A stretch of 43,492 bases of DNA, taken from assembly GCA_036897095.1 (NCBI GenBank), contig JAYMSP010000699.1, forward strand, positions 1-43,492, written 5' to 3'. Position 1 is the first letter of the stretch. The number at the start of each line of letters is the position of its first letter. The position numbers and the translations under genes were made by a program. Source of the DNA: Plantago elongata (lineage: Eukaryota > Streptophyta > Magnoliopsida > Lamiales > Plantaginaceae). The notes beneath the pieces are model-generated. The model saw only the letters and a list, made by a program, of their open reading frames with translations. It had not been told where the DNA came from and did not search any database. Positions 1-15,173 of this stretch are shown piece by piece.

Positions 1-3000
1 AGTGATGAGGGATAGATTTATAACATCTTCCCTGTGTATTATTAACCCTTTACATACAAATTTCCTGTAAGTTCATTTTAAAGGGATTCTTTGCCTACAA
101 AGTTCACCCGCGAAGTAACCTAAATTACACACTTTAAAGGAGCTACTTAGTTATATTATAATTATAATATAAAGGAATTCCTTGAGGAGAACAAGTAGAA
201 GATCTACCTAACCTAATTCTAGAAGGAGTCATCATTCCCTAAAATAAGTCATAAGTCCACAACTAGGATACTTAGATACTGATGTAAAGACTTAATATAA
301 TTTACTAAGGAATCTACAATAAATTAGACTTAAAAAAACCTAAAAAAAAACATATACAAATCCCTTGTGATATTACTAAGACTAAACATACTGAGGCAAG
401 TTTAAAGGAAAATTTATAAGATTTATTATAGTTTATGATAGAACAAATGCAACATAAATATACTCATATAAAAGACTTGTAGCTCACCATAGGATAGAAT
501 TAAAAGATCTAATAGCTTTCTTTATAAGTTAGTTCCATTTACTTTTTCTTCTTTGTCTTATAACTACTAATCTAATATTGATTTTATACAAATAACAATA
601 AGAGTGTACATTTATATACATCTTGCGTAGAACGAAATAAGAAATCACAAGTCGAAGGTATACTTAATTAGTAATAAAAAACTGGGGTAATTAGTAAGTA
701 ATTCTAAATATCCTTATATAGTAAAGTTTAGAAGAGTCAGATATATTAGGTTACTACCAACTATAACTATGATAATACATGCGAGGTTTATCACGCAATT
801 TTTTCTTTATATATTATAATATACTTACATAGAGAACTATACCCTAATACCCAGAGTTTAGGATAATACCTTAACTTAAAAGAGGAACTTTTTGCATACT
901 CTTTAGTTAGATTACTTAAAAATGAATTTTTCTATTTTATTAATAGTTTTAGTGATTACCTAGTGCACGAATTAAAAAAGTAATGAGTCTACTAAAATAG
1001 ACTAAGTTTTTTCTTCACTTTGTACATAGCCGTGTAAATTCGCACGTATATACTTGGTCTATAGATTGTGTTATCCTAGGTAATTATAGAATATAGCTTA
1101 GTTTAAGACATTCTGAATTTATTATATATAATATAAATCGAAACAAGAAAAACTCCCTTTAGGAATTATTCCTAGTAAGTAGACACCTAAGTCGTGTAGT
1201 ACAAGCATACTTTTTTTTTTAGATCCTCTAAATCTTCTAAGTACTTAATAATAAGTAAACTATGAAAAGTTATTCTACTTCTGAGAGTAAACCCTTTCTC
1301 GAGATATAATATACTACGTAAATATCTATCTTCCATTCTCGTCAACTTACGAGTTAAATGTACTTGTATATGAGTTTAGCTACAACTCTAGGGAGTCTTT
1401 AGAATACACCACATAACTAGAAGATTATACATCTATACGTAGCGAAGAATAAAAGTATACTTCTTAGCATCGATAGTCACAGAAGAAATTATATACTTAA
1501 GGTAAAAGAAAAGGGGTAAGCTTAGTTTCTGTGTATATAGTAGTTTAAATAAAAATTTGGGGGGCTAAATATCTTTGAGTATGTAGCATTTTATCTATAA
1601 AATGATTAACCTACAGTAGAATTTTTTTACTTTTATGTTCCAAGTATACTTTTTTATAATAAGCCTTGTTTTGTTAGCTACATGTCTATAGAAGTTGTTT
1701 GGCATTCACTATTATTCTTATTCTACTACTTAGTTAGAGTATATAAGTTTCTCGCGGAGCATATATATATTGTACCTTGTGGAGTAATGGAATATGAAAA
1801 GTAATATGCTTACTCATATAGATTATTCATACTTCATACCCAGCTAAGTACTATTTTTGAATACGACGTAAGTAAAATTCTATCTTGCTTGTGCGTCCAA
1901 TCTTATATTATACTAACTATGCCTAGTAGAAATAACCCAATTCCAGGGTAGCTCCTATTCTACCTAGTCTATTAGATTCTTTTTATTATGATATACCCAG
2001 TTATGAGTAGAGCTTTGATTACTTAAGTACATTTAAAACTATATTTATGTTTTTTCATGTAGATCATTTCCAAGCAAATTAAGAACACCCAAGGGCTTTC
2101 TCTGTAGTAATGTATAGTTTCTAGAGTAGAGTTACTCCCTAAGAAAATAAAAGTAAACATTCTTGAGTCTTCCAATAAATCTAAAACCTTAGTGTATTAA
2201 TCCGAGGTAATAAATATATAGTTAAGAATCAAGTCTTATAGGAAATATACTAGCAAGAAGACCCATCAATAGAAAAGACTACATAAACTTTTACTTTCAC
2301 CAGTTAGGTTTAGGGTATTCCATAAAGTAAGCGCATTTTTTCATTATATATTTTATGGTAGAAGTTAGTAGAGAGCAACATGCTAGATGTTGTATTATTT
2401 AATATAAATTACCATAGGCTTTGTATTTAGAATTACCTTAGTTATTATTTAATATAAATTGTGTAAGGATTCTTTTATAGATATCTTATGAACTTCAGAG
2501 TAACTTGTAATCTATAAAGTAATTGAATATATTCTTAGTAAAGCTTAATAGGAACAAAATAAAGAAAGTTAAAGTATGTTATACCCTGTATATATATGCC
2601 CTACAGAATGAAAGATAACAATCTTGCCCCCAGTGTATCCATGCTTCTTCTTTAATAACTTGTGTCAAACTTTCTTAAAAGAAAGGAAGATTCCTATTTT
2701 TTAACCTTAACTCACTTAACTAATTTATATTCCAAGAGTAAAAAGTAAGTACTATAAAATTTATAATTAAGTTAGAATTACACGCACGATTGGTCTCTCT
2801 TAAGAAGTAGAAATAATAAGTTTATGAAAGATGAAAGAAGAGGAACGTATAGATGAGTAAGAAACATGACCTTGCAATATAAATAATCAAACATACATAG
2901 TCATAAAAACATAGCATAGAACATAGAAGATATAGTCCAGAAACATGAGATTACAAAAAAATAATCCAAACGATTATGGTCCTGATTTAAAAAATGAACT

Positions 3001-4700
3001 TGTTTCAAATATAGGTGAAGAAAAACTCTAAACGTAGATCGATCTTTCAGTTCTTTTAGCAGCTCCAATATTTTTCTAATATAAGAAAAGCCTGCTAATA
3101 TTATATATATAAGTTTGGCTCTAAAAACTTTTCTATATTTCTTCAACGATAATTATTTATATTCTATTTTAGAACTTTTTAGGTATAACGTTATTAGAAA
3201 CTCGGCAGGGTAGTATCTAAGAGAGAACTCTACTAAATCGCGTCTAATACGAGGAGTCAATGTCAAAGTTTTCTTTCTATATATTATATAAACAATAACT
3301 AAAGAACAAAGAATAGTTTGGTTGTCATCAAGGTTGCCTCTCGTTATACAGGTCTTAGCGAATAGACATATAAATGTATGTCCTCGGGGTTTTTTTAGGA
3401 AACTCTACTGTAGCAATAAAGATATACAAAGTAAAATATAGAATAGAGATTTCTTTTTTTTATAAAGATTTATATTAAGGGAAGTATATGTTATATATAT
3501 ATAATAATGGGCTTAAAATAAAGAGAAACGAATGGGTGCTTACTATATTTTGCTTGGTGGGCATATCTATCGGTTGAAGGTCTCATCAATCAACTTCTTG
3601 GAATTCCTGGAATCAAGGCTTCCTTTTTACGCGGAATATTTAATCTAGTACTTCGCACAACAAAAACAATGAATATAAATAAAATAGATATACTTTTCTT
3701 TACTTTAGACTAAGTACGTTATACAACAAATTATCTACTTACATAAAAAATATTTTCAACTATAGGATATTATTTCCTTATTGGTCCTAAAATTCCAGCT
3801 ATTTTCGTCTTTTCTCTTCACAGTTATAGCTTTATATATAAGGTGCATAGTCTATAAACTCCTCTTTATATATTTATATCGTTTAAAATTTTCTGAATCC
3901 TTTTTTCTAACTATTTTCTTTTAATTTATTAAATTTTACCCAAGACGATTAATTCTAGATTCCAACAAAAAACATTAATATAACTATAAATAAATGTATA
4001 GTAAAGTGCAATAATATAAGTAGAAAATATCTAACTAATACAAGCATCTAGTATATAATTTAAGAAACTCTAAGGCTAAGGAAGAGCTGATTAAATAACA
4101 ATTAAGGGCTGCAATTCAACCAGTCTAAAAATATACATACATTAAACAAGGTAGGCATATTTATTACGTAGTATTTCAAGAAATCAAGAAACAGAGGGAA
4201 TAGCGAAGCGAATAAGAGAGAGAATAAATAAATATTTCAGGACAACTAAACTATAGTTGAACTATATACATGGATATATTCCGTTAGTAATTTCTACTTA
4301 ACTACAGGGATAAAGCACTTCTTATTTTATCTTTGTAGAATTTCTCTTAAAGTAATGCTCGCCGGGTACTAGTAGACCGAAAAACGCTTTTATTATATGC
4401 TGCGCGTATACGTATACCTCTTTCCTATATAGTAATATAGTAAATAAGTGCCTTAAGAGAGATCGACCTGTTCTGTTAATTAAAGAAGACACTAGACACA
4501 CACTGCAGAGCTAAAGTTGTAAGAGAGATTCTTGGAAAGAAGTATATATATGTACTGCAATTTTTTAGATTTTTAGATACATTTAGAAATTATAGAAGTG
4601 TTTGAAGCTTTTTTCTCCTGTACTTACTTAATGGCTGCCTTAATAAGTTTATTTATTATTAAGAAGAACTTGTACCATATTGTATAATATAAACTCTAAT
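1..4700. other. AT-rich gene-free DNA, weak RIP-like skew
   Basis: I see no gene here. A hand count of the first 120 bases gives about equal TpA and ApT and slightly fewer CpA+TpG than ApC+GpT, a weak skew in the RIP direction. Visible details are a G-run at about 1,558, an 18-bp direct repeat near 2,400, and one minus-strand open frame (2,901-3,146) that opens only with TTG and looks random. The stretch may be old repeat DNA, but no family is recognisable. Confidence 0.5.
2393..2460. repeat. 18-bp direct repeat, 50-bp spacing
   Basis: The same 18 bases (TATTATTTAATATAAATT) occur at 2,393-2,410 and 2,443-2,460. The repeat is pure A/T, so part of the match may be compositional, but an exact 18-mer at a 50-bp offset suggests a small local duplication. 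The 32 bases between the copies show no obvious second unit. Confidence 0.6.
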
Positions 4701-4713
4701 AATTTTTGGAGTC

Positions 4714-4776
4714 TAAGATAGGAATATAGCTATAAATAAAGATAGGGAGTCCCTTCACAATTAACGAAGATAAGCT
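4714..4776 (+). repeat. Left arm of a perfect 63-bp long-range inverted repeat
   Basis: This segment is the exact reverse complement of 16,604-16,666. It begins TAAGATAGGAATATAG and ends GAAGATAAGCT. Identity is complete over 63 bases and stops abruptly on both sides, with unrelated flanks. It includes GC-containing words such as GGGAGTCCCTTCAC, so low complexity does not explain it. At 63 bp it is well below the duplication length that RIP is known to act on (a few hundred bp), so it could stay intact in a RIP-active genome. Confidence 0.93.
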
Positions 4777-4779
4777 TAT

Positions 4780-7700
4780 ACATTTCCGATAGAGTCTACA
4801 TTAGGGCTTTTGTGGGATGTAGTAAGTCCTATTGTTTCCACACTTACATTTATTATGGGTTTCTCGGGTTTTGTGTAACTCTATATAATTTTAGTTTTTA
4901 GTATATAAGATTTCCTTTCTTTTGAATTGTCCAATTTTGTCCAAAGCTCTTGGAACTTGTGTTTGTTAATCGTGGAGTATATATATAATTTTGCTTCTTT
5001 TTAATAGTAGTTTATAGACTGTTTTCACTATGTAGTAAGATATTCTTCTATGTTTGTTGTTTTTCCCCAAAATTTCATGTATTTCTTATTTCCTTTAGAC
5101 TCGGACTTCCTTTTTCATTTTACGATTTTCTGCACTTTAAGAATTTTCAACACGTAGTGCACATACAGACCCGTGATATGGATTACAATTACAGTAAAAA
5201 AGTTTTTAGTATAAGAAGAGAGCAATAAATAAAGAAGCAATTATTATAATAACGAGTTAAAAAAAGTGAGACGTAAACCAAGGACGTAATTTAAAAAGTT
5301 TTCTGACTACTAGGGTAAATGTCGATCAATTTTCTTTTTGTAATTGCCCTTTTTCTTTTCAGTTTGCATGTAGTAGGTTGTTTTTCTTCATAGCTAGACC
5401 ACACCGTCCTTCTTACTAGTAATAGTAATGTCCTTTCTCATCTTTCATAATTAAGGAATTTAAGAATCATATCTATCCATTTATAATAGATTTTTTCGTT
5501 ATCACTAAAAGAACGTAGCTCTTACAGGAAGGGAGTCTGCAGTATTCTTTGAGTTGATTAAGCTATGTTTATGTTAATTGACTTATTTATTACTTTATAA
5601 ATTATGTGTATAATTGTTTTAACTAGATAATAAGAGAAAAGTTTTGTGTCTTATTTTTAGTTGTTTGTATACTTTTTCTGTTATGACTAATCTAATGATC
5701 TTTTATTCCTTTCAGTTAACGATATACTAAGAAATCGACGTAAATGTTCACTTTCGGTGTATCCATCCTTGTTTATGTCAACAATTATTTGTCATTTGAA
5801 TTGTTGTGCCATGCAATATTTTTGATCTGTAAAAAAGCGCGAGTAATAATCATAAGCAAAATAAATACATAGTGTGTGTGGGTAATAATCTTCTTTTTTC
5901 TTGTGCCAACATTTCTCTTAGTGCATAATTAACCTTTAAATACAGCGATCTTATCCCCTCCTTTTTGAGTTGAGAACTAATCCAAGATACTTTTTCTCTG
6001 AAATAACTTCTAGCGCTTATTATTTTACAATTATAAATTTCTAGTCCACTCCACACGTCTACTGCGACTATATACTAGCAGTCTTTTTGAGTACACAATT
6101 CATTTTCAAATTTTTTACATTAAAATTAATATAACCGAACAATTATAAATTATACAACTATGTAGTAACCCTACACCTAATGCCTTAGAACGGTAATATC
6201 CCAGCACATCCATGGTAAAGATAGATGTGCCCTATTATACTTATACTCTTCCTACAAAAATACAAAGAACTTCCGAGTTATTTATTTAATAAATAAACAA
6301 GATAAGACAAGGATTAAATATAAAATTGTTATAGAGAAGTAAGTGGCTCTTGGCTATTTATTGCACTATTAAATAGGTATTTACACTCATTTGCTATTTA
6401 TAAAGATCCCTTCTTTAGTCTATATCGACTTTCAAGTACTGCGGATCTACCCCAAACTGTTCTGATCTTCATTATCAGAAAAGAACTCTCTTCTCTAATA
6501 AAGGTACTGTAGAATCTATTTTAAGGCTGCTTTTATAGCATTTTATTCCACCAATCAATAACAATATAATCTAGAATCTTCTACATCTAAGCTTAGATAA
6601 TTTCCAAATAAAAGTTAAAGAGAAAGAATCCATCCGGAGGGAAAAGGGCGGATCCAAAAAGTTAAGCGTTGCACCAGCGTAAAACAAAATAAATGGAATG
6701 CAATAAAATACAAATTTATATGTGCACTAGGATCTCCGACTACTTACTAATGAATTTACATACTGTTATAGAAAAAGCTTATTCTAAATAGAACATTATG
6801 GAAATGGGAGAGAAATAGAAAATTTGATAAAGCTTTATTTATCCTTTCACATAATCAAAAGTAACAAAAAGGAAGGGAATAAATAATAATAAAGAACTTA
6901 TTACAAACAAGGCGAGCTTAATAACTATGAATATCAAAACCAATAAAGCTATGTCAACCAGAAAAATAATGCCCGAAATGATCTAAAATATACAAGAAAC
7001 CGCGCGTTATTGTACTTCACTAAAATATAACCCCGTAAAGTTATTAATCGATATAGCCAGATGTTCTAACGTCCAAAGGTATAGACTAGGCATAAGGTAG
7101 AGCTACTCATTCCCTTAGGTATTATGTAGTAATAAAGAGTTGGGAGGAAATCATATACCAATTAGTAAATGTTCACAACAAAAAATTCGCGGATATTGTT
7201 AAATACGTACACGCTATGTTAGTTCTATGAGCAAGATGTTAGTTGTTATCTTCTAAGTACGGTACACCCGCGGTCTTTTTTAGCCGCGTTTCCTATGCGC
7301 AATTAAATGAAAAAGTTGGTTTTTAGAATATAGAACAATGTACGGTTCTTTTATCTTATCGATTAAAATACATATCAAAAAGGCTGCAAACCCAAATGAT
7401 TTTTACAATCTAGGACAGAACCGAAGGGAGTAACTAATCCATTATTTAATGACTATTATCGAATACAAACTATCTGACCTATTGCTGTAACATAAACTGG
7501 AAAGATTGCAACTGCTAGGCTCTTTGTTACTAGAATGAATGGAAGCGAAATCATCTATTTCTTAGCCTTATACCTTGATTCTTAAATTGCTAAAATATAT
7601 TCTTCCTAAATATGTTCTAAGATCTCTCATAGAATAGTGGTACAAATAGATAATTTATATGCACAAGAGGAAACTACACTTAAACAACTCAAAAAAGTAC

Positions 7701-9480
7701 AAATTAGAAAGGGAAAGACAAAAAATTTGAAGGAAAGAAGTTCGTAAAATAACTAAATGAATAAAAATATCGAAGTAACAGTTATATAAGCGAAAACCTC
7801 CTAACTACTAAAGTGGTGGATATTGGAAATTCTTACTGACAATATTTAGTATATTATTTTCAAAAAGTTCAACTAGGCAGGGATCCTTACATGTTCTTCC
7901 AAAGTATAATTCTGTTGTTGCTATAATGCATCCCTTAATAGTAGTACAATTTTAAACGAGCCTTAAATTTCTAATTTCTATCTTTAGCTTGGAGGTTCGT
8001 TTGCTTTTTTGTAAAAGAAGCATTTCTTAGTAAAAACAGAGGGTTTTTCATTCAACTCTTTGTTTTCCTAGCGGTATCTATCCTCTTTTCTATTATTTAC
8101 AATCCTTTTCAATATTTTCAATATAAGAAGTAGTTGTTTCGAAAAAATTCACGGAATACAACAAAATCTAGACTCCATCAAAGCCAAGGCAATCTCTAAC
8201 TAACAAAGATTATTATTCATGGGTATGCATATTCGCAGCGGGACGTTTTTTCTTTTTTTGTACTTTTGGGTAGTTCTAGTAGTTTCGTTGAGCTTGAGTT
8301 CTTCTCGAGTTCTCGGTCTTCGCACTTTTTTTTAGCTTTCTGCAATAGGTCCGGGTGAAATGTCTAAAGAAAAACCTTGCTGCTCTATCTAATAGTGCTA
8401 CTAATAACTAAAAAGTATATAGATTACCTTATATTTATTTAGATGCATACATGTTTTTGAATGAATTTAGATTTGGTATTCTGTCGTCTATATTATCTTG
8501 AGATGGGTCATTTTTTTTTTTTACTTACACCTTTTTCTCCGATAAACAAATGTAGTATATACTACTTTAGTATATATAATATATAGCAGCGTGTCTTTAA
8601 ATTCCCTTCGTTTTTCTCCCTATTATTATATGTAGAATACTTCCTTTTTAGTCATATCATATATATAATAATAAATAGGTGCTACCGCTTACCACCAACT
8701 TTCATTAATTCTAAGATTTTCTTTGGGGTGGGCTGCGACATATGTATTTAACCACTCGTCTTTCTTGTGAATTAGAGTACTATTACTATTAGTACTCATT
8801 CTCCTACTTGTATTTGTATAGAAATTGCTTCCTACAAGACTTTTCTTTCTATTAATAAAGTCATCCTTAAAATTTCCTCACCCAGTGGACATCTTGATTA
8901 ACTTATATATAACTAATTGCCTTTCTCTAAAATATAATCCTCATTAAAATACCTTTTTTCTGATTTGTGTTTTCTCTTTGATAGAGTCTTACTCATTTGT
9001 TTTTCTTGTTTCTTTTCTAAATTGCAATTAATTATTGTTATTTGTTTAGAGGAGTCCTGTAGTGTAGGTGATTAAAATTTCAAAAAAAGTAGTAATCTTG
9101 CGGGAAATTAAAGTAAAAAGTCTAAGAAAATCGAACGGGTAGAAAAAGAAAAAAGAGATTCAATTTCTAAGTATGATAGTGTTTGTTAATATTGGATAAC
9201 AAAAAAACGAGGTTTGGACAACAAACAACCAAAATATACAAAATATAGGTCTTTATTACGGTGCTACTGAGGAACAACTGGATCAACTTCAAGAATATTC
9301 ACGGCCAATCCATGCATTGTAAATTTGACAATGGCAATAACTCCAAGGTAATAAAAGAACAGAAATTGGTGGTAGTGCTTGCTAGCTGCTAAAATTGAGA
9401 CTGCCCCTTAAAACAGATGAGAAAAACGCTACTATTCTATTGCTATGTTTACACAATGAAGTTTTCCTCGGCGCAGAGTA
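4780..9480. other. AT-rich gene-free DNA, largely un-RIPed
   Basis: No gene is recognisable. CpA and TpG look ordinary and TpA is not dominant, unlike the block that follows. Visible items are a small hairpin at 6,204-6,230, a few GC-rich words near 7,260-7,310, and a run of 12 T at 8,511-8,522. A minus-strand open frame at 5,850-6,056 opens only with GTG and has no supporting signals, so I do not call it a gene. Confidence 0.5.
6204..6230. other. Small hairpin-forming inverted repeat
   Basis: GCACATC at 6,204-6,210 pairs with GATGTGC at 6,224-6,230 around a 13-base loop. The 7-bp stem is GC-richer than its surroundings. No gene end lies nearby, so I give it no function. Confidence 0.45.
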
Positions 9481-12400
9481 TTAAGTGATAAACCCTTTAG
9501 TTCTCTAATACATTTATTTCTTTTTATAAATAGTTAAGTCTTTGTTCTTAGTAAGATAGTCTAAGGTCTATACTTTACTAATAGAAACACTTATTATATA
9601 CTTAGCGAGCCCGTGTTTTTCATAACTATACCTCTATAAAGGGTAGAGTGCTCTTCTACTAAAAACGATATTTATTTGTTAGTTATAAAGGGCGTAAGAC
9701 TTGTTTAAGAAAGAAGAAAGGACTGTACTTTTTTTATATACATATAAATCTTATTAGTTATGAAGTTTTAAGTACCCCCTTGAAATTGCAAAGTATGTAT
9801 TAAGAAGGCTTTTTATAGATTATTACTTTAAGAGTCTATTATAAAAGAGAAGCACTAAACTATGTAATAAATTAAACATAAATTTATAGGATTCTAGGGA
9901 AGGCATTTATTTTTTATATAATTACATAGATTAACTTAATACTAATAGAGGCGTGGGCCTATAGGAGATCATTATAATATTTATGCTCTAGAAGGAAGAA
10001 CCTCTCCTTTACTAAAGTAAAAGTGACTCGTTATATATGCGTAAATATAAGATAGAGATTACCATTTACTTACGTACTTATTTTTATTAGAGAATTATAA
10101 TTTAGAGAATACTATAATTAAAAGAGCTATCACTAAAGATTACTCTATTTACTAGTGCTAAATAAAGGTAGGTAAGAGGATACCTTAACTATCTAACTTG
10201 CTGATGAATAGCTATATGTTCTATAGGGCCTTGTAAATAATTACCTATAAATAGAGAATAACACTAGAGGCACTTCTCTCTTGCACGCAGTTATATTTAA
10301 GCTTGATAACGGATACATAACTCTAGCTCCTTTAAAACATATTATAATAGAATTACTATGCATAAATTTCTATATAAAATACTTTCTTTGGGCAATTAAA
10401 TTTATATCTACTGGCACATGAGTATTAACAAATAATTGATTTAGAGCCTTTATCTTTATAAATATAAATTGTGCATATTATTTTATATATCATAAAGTGA
10501 AGTAAGATATCCTATATTTAGAATTGTAAATTTAGTAAAGTCTTATTGTATCTTTTAATTTTTAATATAGTAATACTAGGAGCTTACTTACTGTAGAGTT
10601 AATACTAATAATATTTATTATAGAGTTTTTTTACTTAATATATAAATAAAGAAGATAGAGTATTTAACTTTTACCTTAGCAAAATTATATAAAACTATAC
10701 ATGCAAAAGACTTATTCGTAGTACAATATTAAAAAAGTAAGTAATAAGTTTAGTCACCTATATACACTATAATAAAACTAGAGTATCTATAAGTAAGAAG
10801 AGAGCTTCCTTGCTCCTCTTATTTAAGCACTAGTATTTCATGAAAGAGTGCAGTAATCCTACTTATAAGGAATGACTCTTTTTAATAAAGGTGTCGTGTG
10901 TAAGATAGAATAAATTTTCAATTACCTCAATAAAATATTTATAGCTTAAGGGTCAAGGAGAAACAATACACTTGTTACTGAAACACTTGATAAAGTAAGG
11001 CTACGAGAGTACTATCACTTCTAACTTTATATTAGGAAAGTGCACACATTTGTTATGGAAGTAAATCTTTTATTTAAGAACTTACTAAGTACAGATTATT
11101 TAATACAAGTTTTATATCTTATTTATAAAACCTCTTAAAATGTGTAATTATAGCTTAACGTGCAAACCCACTATTTATATTAATAAGTATTTAAGGGAAA
11201 ACTTGCATAAGTATCCCACAGTCCCACTATACTTAAAGAATGATCTTATAATATAGGTTTCTTAACCGGAGTATTGTTAATGAAAATAAATATCTAGTAA
11301 GTCTAAAGTCTAATTTATTGTATAAGTAATAAGAGATAGAGTGCTCTATTATACAAGAATAAAATTTTAATCTATTTAAGGGAGTTTCTTACCACAGTGA
11401 ATACATATTTAGTAAAAAAAATAATTCAGGTGTATCTCCTTCCTTACATAGTAGATACTTAATAAATACGAATACTGTTTAAGAGAGCAACGTATAAAAG
11501 ATAAAAGAGTGTATTTAACTATTTACTAAAGAAGGAAGGCAGAAGAATTACTATATAACCTAACACTTATAAAGAGATAGAAGGGAATACCTTAGGATTC
11601 ACTCATTATACTTTCTTTGTATTAAAGGCTTTATCAAGAAAAGTAAGGATATTGAAGACTTAACTAGTATAAATACATCTCCCCTATAATCAAGTACTTT
11701 TAAATAGATGAGTTTAAGGGTTAGCTTAACATGCTGTATTTCCATTTCCCTAGTAAATAAGAAGTTATATTTTTATCTTTTAAGAAAGAGGCAAGCGACT
11801 CTCCTTAGTAAAGTATTATTAGAATAAAGGAGCTCTTTATCATAGGGGAGCTATTCCTTTAATGGAATACACTATACGTAATTACTTATTTATTAAGTAA
11901 TAAAGGTTAATTTTATATTATAAAAACCTTAGTAGCGTCTTATTTTATTGTGCAAGAGAAAAGGAGATGCCTATTATCACTTTAATAACTAGAGAGAATA
12001 GGGAGTAAAGGCTCTTAGTAAAGAATACTCTTGATAAGTAATTAGGTACCTAATATTATATAATCATCTATAATATTCGGAATTACTAAACTCAAATATT
12101 CGCTAAATAAGAGAGGGCGCTATACCATTTATCAAGCTGAAGATTAATAACTACTTATATTTAGTTATACGTTTTAAGTAATAGAAAAACTACCCCTATA
12201 TATCTAGGTGTTCTTTAGGAGTTTTAGCATATAATATTTATTTAAGAAAGAAACTTAATTAAGGTATCAAATAAATATAATATAGTACTTAAAGTAGTCT
12301 ACTTTCCTATAGTACTTTTAAGTATTTACCAGGAGATTTATATTGTGTCTCTTAGTATTTAAATAATACTAAAGTGCAGGAGAGAGTACTTCCCATATAT

Positions 12401-15003
12401 ACTAGAAACCCTTCATGAAATACCAGGGAACTTACATAATATAAAATACTCCATCATAATAAGTACTCACACTTTCACTAAGATATCTTACGCATTAATT
12501 TAAGTGACTTAAAGCATTTTTCTAAAACATATAGAAGTATAATACCATTCTCCCTGGTACTTGTATTTCCAAGAGGAGTCTATTAATTATTTCTATTATA
12601 AATAAGTATACTTGAGTAAATAAGACGGCCTAGTCTTTATACATATGAATCTCATCGCTTGATAGCGTGCTAGCCACTTTAGTAAATACTAACTTACTAA
12701 GATTTCCCTCTTTTAGATTATGTGTTAGAGGTTTACTATAATCATGAAATACATTATCACTTAACTTATACTTTTCTAGACCAAGCTTAAAATATACTAA
12801 GACACCATTTTTGGTAGATGAAATATTTGATTTAAAATATAGATTTTATTAGATCTGCAATTTTTAATATAAATCTAGTGCGTATTAAGAGGTAACCCTC
12901 TACTTTTATAATAAGAAATGTATGCGTATAACTAGTCCATTTGTTAAAGAGAGGCGTACTTTAGCATGACTAAAATATAATTATTTCTCAAGTATAATAG
13001 AACATATAGAGTATGTAACCCCTCCGTATAGCACTAGGTATTTTCCAGGTTGTTACTCTCTTAATAACCCGCTTAATAATTTATAACAAATCTAGTACTT
13101 TAACATAGAGATTTATTAAAAAAACTCCTTTACCTTTGATAAAAGTTAGATAATTTATCGAGAGATTTATTTCCATAATTTTATAATTATATATCTTAAG
13201 GCGTAGTTTATTAAATATTTTTAAGGGTAAGTTTTACTAGAAGCATAAGGACTCTTACATATTAGTTACACTCTACTTAAGGGGGCGCCTCTTATTTTAC
13301 TCGATACTTAAAAGGTTATTAGTGACTCGGGTAAATGGCAGCTTACTAGAATTTTCTTTTACTTAATTATTTGTTTGAACGTGCTCTCTTCCCTATAAAT
13401 ATATGTTAACTAAAGTGCCTTGATTATTATCTAGTTATTCTAGGAGATATCACTTACTAAGTTACTAACTTAGATTACTTAAAGCATAAATATTTATGAA
13501 CTGAAAAAAGTGACACCCTTATCTATAAGTGTTAGTTTTTCGGAAAATTTATCGTGCACAGTTCCTTAATGATTTCATTCTATAGTACATAAGTTTTTAA
13601 TAAAAGACGCTCCCTTATAAAATGAAATAAAGAAGATGACTCTTGATAAACTTAAAATAGTAATCGTATGCTTGATGGATAAGATACTAGTTTTTCTATA
13701 AAGAGGCTAAAACCTTCTCAATCATATAAATATAATTCTTTAAGGTAGGGGTTACTAGTGTTTTGCCTTTAAAGTTGGGGTTAGATATTACTAACCCTAA
13801 GTTAAGATGTTGTACTAAAACAGAATGATATAAGGTGCAACTAATTATTTAATTATTATTAAAAAGTATACTGGCTATAATCACTTAATGTTTGACTACT
13901 AAATTATGTATAATCATTAAGTACAAAAAGTACAAAGATAGTGCCTTCTCCATTTCCTAATATTAGATATTTTACAAAGAACTTTAGTATAAGAATTTAC
14001 TTGATTATAGTATTTAACCTAGTATTCTTAAGTATAATAGATACTATGTCTAGTATTAGTAACTCACCTATTATAGAGAAGGCATTTTATTTTAAGGGTA
14101 AGATATAATGCCCGTTCTTAACTAAAGGCCGTATATTTTACTATAATTAAGTCATAAATATTTGTCAAATATAAGAATATCTAGAGAAGTCTCCTTTCTA
14201 CCAAATAACTTAAGTTTACTCTATAAGTAAAAGATGAGAGGAGCTCTTCTAGTAATTACTTCCATTCTCAGAGATATTTATTAGGTTATTTTTTTGAAGC
14301 ATAAACCTCTAATTCTATTATAGTACTTTATTAAGATTAAGTATACGGGGTGATTACTTCCTTGATATAGTGAAGTACCTTATCTTACCCTTTTACTAAA
14401 GTACTCAATCATTTTTTTTTTAGTCTTGTATTCCTAATTACTTAATAGAAGAGGAGGAGTTAATCACTTACACTTGAGTTTATGATATTATAAAAAAATC
14501 AATATTTAGAGTATACATAAAGCCTAAATATTTGTTACTAAAGAGGGCTAGATATAACGAAGTACTTTTGCTTACCTATTTTTTTAAGGTGCTTTTCTTA
14601 TATATTTAGTGAGAATTAGAGATTTGCCCCTTTATTTTATAAGAGACTGTTATTATTTTACCCTAAAGCTCGCCCTATTTATACGATCAAATACTATAGA
14701 ACTACACAGTATAAAAGGGAATAAATTCTTATAACTAAGAAGGGCGTTTTTAGCATACTTATTTCCTAAAAATTGTATCCTAGAGTATTCTCTTAACTAT
14801 GATTACTTTATTAAGAAGATCCCCGCACCTTACTATGAAAAGAAGGAAGGGTATTGCTGATTTATAACTAATAAAATACTTGCGTATAAAAAATAGCTCT
14901 AGAATATGCTCCCCAAATGATTTAGTTAAATAGAATTAAGGCTTAAGAGAATAAGTAATCCTACCTTTTATATACTAGGGATTCTTACTTATTAAGGAAT
15001 ACT

Positions 15004-15017
15004 AAAAAAAAAAAAAA
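15004..15017 (+). repeat. A14 homopolymer
   Basis: Fourteen consecutive A lie inside the RIPed block, the longest homopolymer I noticed in the window. It could be a poly(A) tail relic of a retroposed copy or simple slippage. No flanking target-site duplication is evident. Confidence 0.7.
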
Positions 15018-15127
15018 GGAGTATTAAAATATTCTATAGAGAGAAAAATGTTACTTATCCCTTAATATATTAGTAGTAATATAACTTCAAGTACTTAGGG
15101 AGTCTTCCCCTTTTTATAAAAAGAGTA

Positions 15128-15173
15128 CTTAACTCTCAACACTTCCTTTATTAAGTATGCGTTGAGAGTCAAG
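15128..15173. other. Inverted repeat inside RIPed block
   Basis: CTTAACTCTCAAC at 15,128-15,140 and GTTGAGAGTCAAG at 15,161-15,173 are complementary at 12 of 13 positions around a 20-base loop. The single mismatch is A against C, which is what one G-to-A (RIP-type) change in a perfect stem would leave. It may be a remnant of a terminal or subterminal repeat of the element. Confidence 0.45.

Noticed and set aside
2901-3146. 81-codon minus-strand frame
   Set aside because: It opens only with TTG and has no leader, no terminator and no recognisable motif.
5850-6056. 68-codon minus-strand frame with a helical-looking peptide
   Set aside because: GTG-opened only, with no other coding evidence.
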